Positions 50,084-55,502 of a stretch of 55,502 bases of DNA are shown piece after piece. Source of the DNA: TMED14 sp038145075 (lineage in GTDB: Bacteria; Bacteroidota; Bacteroidia; Flavobacteriales; Schleiferiaceae); assembly GCA_038145075.1 (NCBI GenBank), contig JAYQOY010000005.1:1-55502 (forward strand), written 5' to 3'. Within the stretch, counting starts at the first letter, position 1. Every line of letters starts with the position of its first letter. The notes beneath the pieces were generated by a model. That model did no database searches, was not told the origin of the DNA, and was given only the letters and a program-made list of their open reading frames with translations. A program made the translations under genes and the position numbers.

Positions 50084-50629
50084 TTAGAACGAAGAAGCCC
50101 GCTGCTTTAGGCGCTTCAAGGGTCCTGGCTCAAAAAGCGAACGCCCCAATGTGAACTGAATGCCTGGAGAGGTGAAGGGCTGCGGATAGGTGCTCCCGGA
50201 GGGGCCGGTGACGATGGCGCCACGCATGAGGCCCAGCTCCATGCCGAAGTCGGTCTTTCGGATCGTTTTGTGCAAGCCTAGGTTCCAGAAACGGTATTGG
50301 AAAAGGCCCACGTCGGGCAAAACGGCCCCCGTAAGGGTGAGGCCTGCCGTGAGACGGCCCGAATTCGCGCCCTTCTTACCGCGTGGAAATAGTTTTTCCG
50401 CGGAATACGCTTTGCCCACTTGAATCTGTCGAGAATCGCGCAACACATAGTTCACGCCAAAGCCCACCGCTGGAACGCCGAGGTTGGCCTCCAGGGACCA
50501 TTTTGGGTGGAAGTAGTGCTCGGTATAAAGGCCCGCACCCGTTGTGACGCCAAAGCCTAGGCCGGCATAGGTTTGGCCCAGAAGAGTCGTACTCGCCAAA
50601 AAGCCCGCGGTAAAAATCCAAATTTTCAT
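50084..50629 (-). CDS. Small outer-membrane beta-barrel-like protein
   Basis: A protein of 181 residues with a signal peptide (1-18, TTLLGQ). Gly- and aromatic-rich strands follow (YAGLGFGVTTGAGLYTEHYF, WSLEANLGVPAVGFGVNYV), as in eight- or ten-stranded outer-membrane barrels. The C-terminus (PLKRLKQRASSF) is basic and unusual for that fold. No family is recognised. The neighbouring minus-strand gene starts 40 bases upstream of it, so it may belong to the same transcription unit. Confidence 0.6.
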   Translation of the reverse strand: MKIWIFTAGFLASTTLLGQTYAGLGFGVTTGAGLYTEHYFHPKWSLEANLGVPAVGFGVNYVLRDSRQIQVGKAYSAEKLFPRGKKGANSGRLTAGLTLTGAVLPDVGLFQYRFWNLGLHKTIRKTDFGMELGLMRGAIVTGPSGSTYPQPFTSPGIQFTLGRSLFEPGPLKRLKQRASSF

Positions 50630-50669
50630 ACTGTGAATGTAGCACGAATTGTGCCGCAGACCCAGATGC

Positions 50670-51554
50670 TTAGTCGTGGCGCATGAAATTTAACACGGCG
50701 TTGCCCCAGTTCTCGAAGCCCCAGTCCCAACGGAATCCGTGACCCACTTCTGCGATAACAAAGGCTTCTTTGTAGCTGCCTTGGTGGGCTTCGTAGACCA
50801 AACGGGCATTTTCCACCAGGGCCACGTCGTCGTTCAGTCCGTGAAACCACTGGAGTTCACCGTCGTAGTTCGCAATGCCATCCACCAAGTTGAAGCTGTA
50901 GTCGGTGGCCAAGGTGCTTGGAACGCTAAGGCCTACGGCGTCTTGAAAAAAGAGGTCCGAATGCGACTGGGGGCTTTCCAACGTCAACTTGCTGATGGTC
51001 AAGGGGCCCGTTTGAAGGCCAGCTTCGCGCGAGGCGGGTAGGGTGCCTAGGCTGTTGGCGAAGACGTAAAAGCGATCGTTGGTCAGGCCTTGGTCGACGA
51101 GCCACTGTTCCGCGGCATAGAGGTCGGACTCCATGCTGTAGAGGCCGGTAGAGGGGGCATCTGAATTGCCAAATCCACGGTAGTCGTAGCACAGGACGCC
51201 ATAATGGTGCTTTCCACCGAGGTTTGCCAGTTGGCGCAGGGCACCCCAAAAACCGTTCATGGAGTTTGCGTTCCCGTGAAGGTAGAGGATGACCGTGTCT
51301 TGGTTTATTCGAGCTGGATCGCCCACGTACACCGCCCAAATCTTCGCCTCGACCACATCGTGCTCGGGAACCGCTTGGGACGTTAACTGGAACACGTGAA
51401 TCTTGTCTGCGTCGACGTCAAAGGAATCCGTCGGAACGCTCGGTGGAAAGTCGTAGGCCTCAGGAGCCCCGCGCAAAAGCGCGGCATCTACATCGCAGGA
51501 GGTCTGGAGGAGCAGGAGGGAGGCCGCACTCAAAAGGAATAGGAACTTTTTCAT
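50670..51554 (-). CDS. Alpha/beta hydrolase family lipoprotein
   Basis: A protein of 294 residues with a lipobox LQTSC (Cys20). The hydrolase fold is visible from LYLHGNANSMNG (oxyanion loop, about 91-101) and CYDYRGFGNSD. The nucleophile elbow FANSLGT has S168 but Ala in place of the first Gly. The acid is in HGLNDDVALV and the histidine in EVGHGF. The substrate is unknown; the anchor suggests work in the cell envelope. I chose ATG 51554, which overlaps the stop of the upstream lipoprotein gene by 4 bases. Confidence 0.82.
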   Translation of the reverse strand: MKKFLFLLSAASLLLLQTSCDVDAALLRGAPEAYDFPPSVPTDSFDVDADKIHVFQLTSQAVPEHDVVEAKIWAVYVGDPARINQDTVILYLHGNANSMNGFWGALRQLANLGGKHHYGVLCYDYRGFGNSDAPSTGLYSMESDLYAAEQWLVDQGLTNDRFYVFANSLGTLPASREAGLQTGPLTISKLTLESPQSHSDLFFQDAVGLSVPSTLATDYSFNLVDGIANYDGELQWFHGLNDDVALVENARLVYEAHQGSYKEAFVIAEVGHGFRWDWGFENWGNAVLNFMRHD

Positions 51555-52207
51555 GGCAAACGAAATGCTAAAGTGTAATACAAACCGTAAGCGCCGGTAC
51601 CTAAGAAGGTCGGAACGGTTTGCTGCGGGATAACAAAACTGCGTGTGGGATTGAGCCATTTGCCTTCGATTCCAAACTCAAACCACGTACCGACATAGCG
51701 AAGGCCACTGTGAAGGCTGGGGTGGATCAGGCTGCCCTTGCCGCCGTCGACGAGGCCGTACGTGGGGTCGATCCAATTTTCTGTACCGATGTAGGGCATG
51801 AGCTTTTTGTAGTGCCAAACACTTTGAAGCCCAACGTGTGGATAGACCCGCGTGGCACCGTCCCGAAAGCTGACCAACAGGTTACCGCCCACATTGGCAT
51901 TGATTTCAGGGGACCAGCCCGCTCCTGGAATCAGCTGATGCAGCGCACCTGCATCCACCTGTAGACTTTGGAAGCCCAAGCTTGTCAGGGCGAGACCGGT
52001 GTAACGCGTTTGTTTGGCGCTGTGTCCGTGTGCGGCATAGACGCTCATCAGGGGGAGGCGAGAGGTGTTGACCGTTGGGCCGCCGACGGCACCGCCGATG
52101 CGCCATTCGCCTTCTTTAATGGGGCTCACCACGCGAGAGGCGTTGCAACTATGGAGAGCGATTGTCCCAAGTACGCTAACGAAAAGCCAAATAGTTGCAT
52201 GCTTCAT
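51551..52207 (-). CDS. Hypothetical lipoprotein, one of two paralogues
   Basis: A protein of 218 residues starting MKHATIWLFVSVLGTIALHSC, with a lipobox at HSC. The mature part is strand-rich with repeated Gly and aromatic residues (GGNLLVSFRDGATRVYPHVG) and may be a small barrel or barrel-like protein. No family is recognised. It is translationally coupled to the hydrolase gene downstream. Its promoter region is repeated exactly at 52343-52382 before a closely related start (MKHASLWL), so it is one member of a tandem pair. Confidence 0.65.
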   Translation of the reverse strand: MKHATIWLFVSVLGTIALHSCNASRVVSPIKEGEWRIGGAVGGPTVNTSRLPLMSVYAAHGHSAKQTRYTGLALTSLGFQSLQVDAGALHQLIPGAGWSPEINANVGGNLLVSFRDGATRVYPHVGLQSVWHYKKLMPYIGTENWIDPTYGLVDGGKGSLIHPSLHSGLRYVGTWFEFGIEGKWLNPTRSFVIPQQTVPTFLGTGAYGLYYTLAFRLP

Positions 52208-52227
52208 AGGGTGGGAATTTTTGCTAT

Positions 52228-52267
52228 TAACTCAAAAGCAGCGCCTTGGTTCTGCCAAGCGCGTTTC
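52228..52267 (-). repeat. 40-base direct repeat, copy 1 (promoter region)
   Basis: These 40 bases are identical to 52343-52382. The copy contains a bulged hairpin (GCGCCTTGG/CCAAGCGC) and, on the minus strand, TGCTTTTG about 24 bases before the start codon at 52207. It ends exactly at the N gap. Confidence 0.9.
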
Positions 52268-52277
52268 NNNNNNNNNN
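52268..52277. other. Assembly gap (10 N)
   Basis: Ten undetermined bases. The true length is unknown; the flanking duplication suggests that a gene-sized piece is missing here. Confidence 0.98.
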
Positions 52278-52323
52278 GGGCACCGCAAATGCTGGCTACA
52301 AGCCATAGGGATGCATGCTTCAT
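52278..52323 (-). CDS. Truncated paralogue of the 51551 lipoprotein (cut by gap)
   Basis: ATG at 52323 begins MKHASLWLVASICGA, which aligns with the start of the complete lipoprotein (MKHATIWLFVSVLG). Only 15 codons remain before the N run. Copy 2 of the 40-base repeat lies 19 bases upstream, as in the complete gene. The rest is probably in the unresolved gap, not deleted from the genome. Confidence 0.6.
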
Positions 52324-52342
52324 GGGGTAGATTTTAAGCAAG

Positions 52343-52382
52343 TAACTCAAAAGCAGCGCCTTGGTTCTGCCAAGCGCGTTTC
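52343..52382 (-). repeat. 40-base direct repeat, copy 2 (promoter region)
   Basis: Identical to 52228-52267. It precedes the truncated paralogue at 52323. Confidence 0.9.
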
Positions 52383-52389
52383 TGAAATG

Positions 52390-52429
52390 AAAAAGGCCAG
52401 GGTCACCTGTACGATCGCCTGGCCTTTTT
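52390..52429 (-). terminator. Terminator of tRNA-Pro
   Basis: A 12-bp perfect stem (AAAAAGGCCAGG at 52390-52401, CCTGGCCTTTTT at 52418-52429) with a 16-base loop gives a U tract in either direction. It lies 25 bases after the 3' end of the minus-strand tRNA. Confidence 0.88.
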
Positions 52430-52453
52430 GCGGTACACTCCGTGTGCTTTTGG

Positions 52454-52526
<73 letters not shown>

Positions 52527-52764
52527 ATCCCGCCCTCTCTCGAGAACCGAGCCGCGAAACTACAATAAAAGGTCATTTATGTCCTAGCCTAGATGTTTTT
52601 TTCTTTCCAAGGAGGTATAAGTTAATTTTAGTTAACAATGTTTTAAATGAGACTTTTTTGTCTTATATACTATAAAAAGCGTTTAAGAGGCTTGTTTTTT
52701 AGTAAAAAAATCAACATTTTTGAATCTTTAACGGATTTCTTTTTTTCACCTAAACCTCAGAACG

Positions 52765-55502
52765 ATGAGAAATTTACTCCAATCGTTCGTGTGTGTTTTC
52801 GCCTTTATTTTGGCGAGCGGGACTGGGGCCTTTGCCCAGCTCAGCGGAACGTACACGATTGATGCCAATGGTTCGGGAACGTCCAACTACACGACGTTTA
52901 CCGCGGCCCTCTCGGATCTCGCTACGAATGGTGTGAGCGGACCAGTTACGTTTAATGTGGCCTCAGGCACGTACACCGAACAGATCACGTTCGGTTCGTA
53001 CTCCGGTGTAAGCCATGTCAATACCATCACGTTCCAAAGTGACCCGAGCAACAGCACGTCGCCGGTTTTGACATTTGCACCTACCTCTTCGGCCAATGCG
53101 TCCAACTTTACCGCGTCCTTCAATGGAGCGAAATACATCACGTTGGATGGACTCACAATTGAAACGTCTGGAACGAGCTATGGCCGTGTCTTTTACATCC
53201 AAGGCACCACAAACCAAAGCCTGACCATTGAGAACTGTACCATCAATGGCTACACGGGTTCTACGTCTAGCTACTTCGCTTTGTTCTACATGAGTGCAGC
53301 GCGGTTTGATACGTTGACCATCAACAACAATACGATCAACAATGGTTCGTACATGGGCTACTTCTACGGTAGCTCTAGCAACATGTCAGAGCAGTTCATC
53401 TTCACCAATAACACGGTGTCCGGGTTCATGAGCTACGGTGTGTACACAGGCTACATTAATTCAGGTGAGATTGCGAATAACACGATTGCCCAATCTACCT
53501 CATCGTCCACGTATTGCTACGGTATTCGTTTGTACGGTTTGTCCACCAACAGCTCGCCCGGCTATTGGGAAGTACACGATAATGACATTTCCATTCCGTC
53601 CTACGGGTATGGATTGTACTTGTACTACCTCTATGGCTCGGCCAGCAATCCCAACAAGATATACAACAACGCGGTCGTCTTTGGGTCGGGTACCACCTAC
53701 AACTACGGTATGTACATGTACCATCCCAGCAACTTGGAGATTTTTAACAACACCATTCGCACGGGTTCGGCGTACAGCTCCAACCGCCCCATTTACTCAA
53801 GTGCCTCAACCTCAAGTAGCTATCCGGCTCCTTCGGTGACGATTAAGAACAACATCTTCGTCAACGACCAGCAAGGCTACCCCATGTACTTCTATGTGAG
53901 TTCTTCCTTTAGCAGTTCGTACATCGACTTGGGTAAGAACATCTTTTACACGCCTTCGTCGGGTGTTACCGGTTATTACTACGGTACGACGAATAATTCA
54001 TCGTTTGCAGGCTATCAGTCTGGTTCAGGCGATACAACGTCTATGTTCGCGGATCCCATTTTCACAGGCTCTGACTACCATGTAGAAGGATTGGCTGCTG
54101 ACGCAGGTGCTGATCCGGTTTCCTACATCACAACGGACTTGGATGGAGATACGCGAAATTCCACGACGCCTGACATAGGTGCGGACGAATTCACGCCCCC
54201 TGCCTGCGCTATGCCATCTGGGGTTACCACAGGTACCATCACTCCTTATGCGGCCACCCTGTCGTGGTTGGGTGTTTCTTCTGCGTATGACTTGGAGTAT
54301 GGACCCACGGGCTTCACACAGGGCACGGGCACAACGGCTTCTGCCACGTCAACGACGACTACCATTACGGTTAGTCCTGCGACGGTGTACGACGTGTATG
54401 TTCGCGCAAACTGTGTGGCTGCGGGCAATGGCTATTCTGGATGGTACGGCCCTGTGAGCTTCACGACACCCTGTTTGGCGCAGTCCATGCCTGTATCGGA
54501 GTCCTTCACAACCTGGCAGCCCGCCTGTTGGGACCTGAGCGGCGGATCCGCGGCTTGGCAGCACTACACCACAGGTGGTGTAACGATGGCACGTGCCTAC
54601 TATTGGGGCAATAACGACAAGAGCTTCATCATGGAGTCGCCGTTGATTGACCTCGATGCCGATGGTCAAATCAAGTTTGATTGGTCGCACTCGGGGCAAT
54701 ACGCCACGAGCTACCCCTACGATTCGTTGAGCGTTCGGGTTCGCAGCGTGAACAGCACGTCCTGGACTACCCTGACCACGCTGAAGGGCAGCACCTTTGC
54801 GACCTCTGGCGCTTCTATCACGGCACCCGCGTCAACGCTGGATAATGAAATCATCTTCATTCCTTCCAGCTTTACGGGAGATACGGTGGTGGTTCAGTTC
54901 TACGCATGGTCGGATTACGGTCCCGATTTGTTCTTAGACAATATCGTTATCGAAGAAGTTCCAGCCTGTCCTCCTCCCACGGGATTGTCCGTCTTGAGCG
55001 TCGGGGCCGCCACGGCAACCATTACCTATGTGCCTTCCGCAGGCAACACCAGCTACACGGTAGAGTGGGGCCCCTGTGGCTACACGCCTGGTACGGGTGC
55101 TACGATGACCACCACCAACGACACAGTGACGGTGACAGGTCTCTTTAGCAACACCTGCTATGATTTCTACGTGACCGCGAATTGTGGTACTTCTGCGGGT
55201 GTCTCCTCAGTAGGCCCTGCAAACGCAACGACCCTCTGTCAAGCAGCTACCATTCCGTATGCAGACGATTTCCAAAACTGGAGCACGACGTCGCCGCTGC
55301 CCTGTTGGGACATTGACGGCGGTACCCAAACGGTACTCTTGCATACGGATGGAACGGGTAACAACAGCATGCGCTGGTACTATTGGTCCTGGACGGCAGG
55401 TAATACCGGTATTGCCACCTCGCGCCCGGTCTACATTTCCAGCGCGGCAACGGTCAGCTTTGACTGGTCGCATAGCAACCAGTACTACACGAGCTACAAC
55501 GA
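52765..55502 (+). CDS. Large secreted beta-helix and fibronectin-III protein (partial)
   Basis: The reading frame stays open from ATG 52765 to the window end, at least 912 codons. It has a signal peptide (1-25, ASGTGAFAQ) and a right-handed beta-helix region of about 30-470 rich in Asn, Thr, Ser and Tyr (TINNNTINNGSYMGYFYG, IANNTIAQS). From about 473 come fibronectin-III domains alternating with MAM or cleaved-adhesin-like jelly rolls (SMPVSESFTTWQPACWDLSG, then TIPYADDFQNWSTTSPLPCW). This is the usual build of giant T9SS-exported adhesins of Bacteroidota; the C-terminal sorting domain would lie beyond the window. It is preceded by about 190 AT-rich bases with no gene. Confidence 0.85.
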   Translation, partial: MRNLLQSFVCVFAFILASGTGAFAQLSGTYTIDANGSGTSNYTTFTAALSDLATNGVSGPVTFNVASGTYTEQITFGSYSGVSHVNTITFQSDPSNSTSPVLTFAPTSSANASNFTASFNGAKYITLDGLTIETSGTSYGRVFYIQGTTNQSLTIENCTINGYTGSTSSYFALFYMSAARFDTLTINNNTINNGSYMGYFYGSSSNMSEQFIFTNNTVSGFMSYGVYTGYINSGEIANNTIAQSTSSSTYCYGIRLYGLSTNSSPGYWEVHDNDISIPSYGYGLYLYYLYGSASNPNKIYNNAVVFGSGTTYNYGMYMYHPSNLEIFNNTIRTGSAYSSNRPIYSSASTSSSYPAPSVTIKNNIFVNDQQGYPMYFYVSSSFSSSYIDLGKNIFYTPSSGVTGYYYGTTNNSSFAGYQSGSGDTTSMFADPIFTGSDYHVEGLAADAGADPVSYITTDLDGDTRNSTTPDIGADEFTPPACAMPSGVTTGTITPYAATLSWLGVSSAYDLEYGPTGFTQGTGTTASATSTTTTITVSPATVYDVYVRANCVAAGNGYSGWYGPVSFTTPCLAQSMPVSESFTTWQPACWDLSGGSAAWQHYTTGGVTMARAYYWGNNDKSFIMESPLIDLDADGQIKFDWSHSGQYATSYPYDSLSVRVRSVNSTSWTTLTTLKGSTFATSGASITAPASTLDNEIIFIPSSFTGDTVVVQFYAWSDYGPDLFLDNIVIEEVPACPPPTGLSVLSVGAATATITYVPSAGNTSYTVEWGPCGYTPGTGATMTTTNDTVTVTGLFSNTCYDFYVTANCGTSAGVSSVGPANATTLCQAATIPYADDFQNWSTTSPLPCWDIDGGTQTVLLHTDGTGNNSMRWYYWSWTAGNTGIATSRPVYISSAATVSFDWSHSNQYYTSYN

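Noticed and set aside
52228..52382. Possible insertion-sequence ends
   Set aside because: The repeats are direct, lie before two similar start codons and flank no transposase; a tandem gene duplication explains them better.

Overview
The window looks like a chromosomal piece of a member of the phylum Bacteroidota, probably a Flavobacteriales-type marine organism. The evidence is a SusC/SusD pair, other TonB-dependent receptors with carboxypeptidase-regulatory-like N-terminal domains, type IX secretion (T9SS) C-terminal sorting domains of types A and B, DUF4249, DUF5683, DUF5916 and DUF6695 family proteins, and repeated promoter elements of the Bacteroidota form TAnnTTTG. Base composition is GC-rich for that group. 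A run of ten N at 52268-52277 shows that this is a scaffold, probably from a draft or metagenome assembly. No species is claimed.

Layout. 1-6812: a partial DUF1295 membrane protein, a DUF5916 outer-membrane protein, an SDR plus beta-carbonic anhydrase pair, and a TonB receptor. 6923-12481: a TonB receptor with its DUF4249 lipoprotein, then a TauE/SafE exporter plus MBL-rhodanese sulfur operon with a Crp/Fnr-type palindrome upstream. 12632-16313: a DUF6695 protein and two translationally coupled PLP enzymes, one of fold type I and one of fold type III. 16363-27730: T9SS cargo proteins, gamma-glutamyltransferase, a prolyl-4-hydroxylase-like oxygenase, OsmC, a selenium tRNA-modification operon (mnmH-selD), an NlpC/P60 hydrolase and a thiolase. 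27886-28217: tRNA-Ser followed by an unusual hairpin-rich segment that ends in a copy of the tRNA 3' end.

28303-47014 is a polysaccharide utilisation locus that looks aimed at a beta-glucan such as laminarin. On the minus strand it has SusC, SusD, a PKD surface glycan-binding lipoprotein and a GH16 lipoprotein, plus a secreted protein with two carbohydrate-binding repeats and a T9SS tail. On the plus strand a tightly packed seven-gene operon encodes a clan GH-A hydrolase, two outer-membrane beta-barrels of unknown family, two unrecognised or CBM9-like lipoproteins, a small GH16-like lipoprotein and a GH3 beta-glucosidase. The inferred division of work is surface cleavage by GH16 and GH-A enzymes, import by SusCD, and periplasmic finishing by GH3. 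The barrel pair is the most novel part of the locus.

47075-52526: coaE, a PnuC-like transporter, dapB with DUF5683, tRNA-Arg, a small membrane protein, a lipoprotein alpha/beta hydrolase, a lipoprotein whose paralogue is lost in the N gap, and tRNA-Pro. 52765-55502: the start of a very large secreted beta-helix and fibronectin-type-III protein that runs off the window.

Several genes (at 12632, 13684, 16363, 25347, 36631, 47075 and others) carry a TAnnTTTG-like -7 element only 3 to 7 bases before the start codon. This suggests that leaderless or nearly leaderless transcripts are common here.
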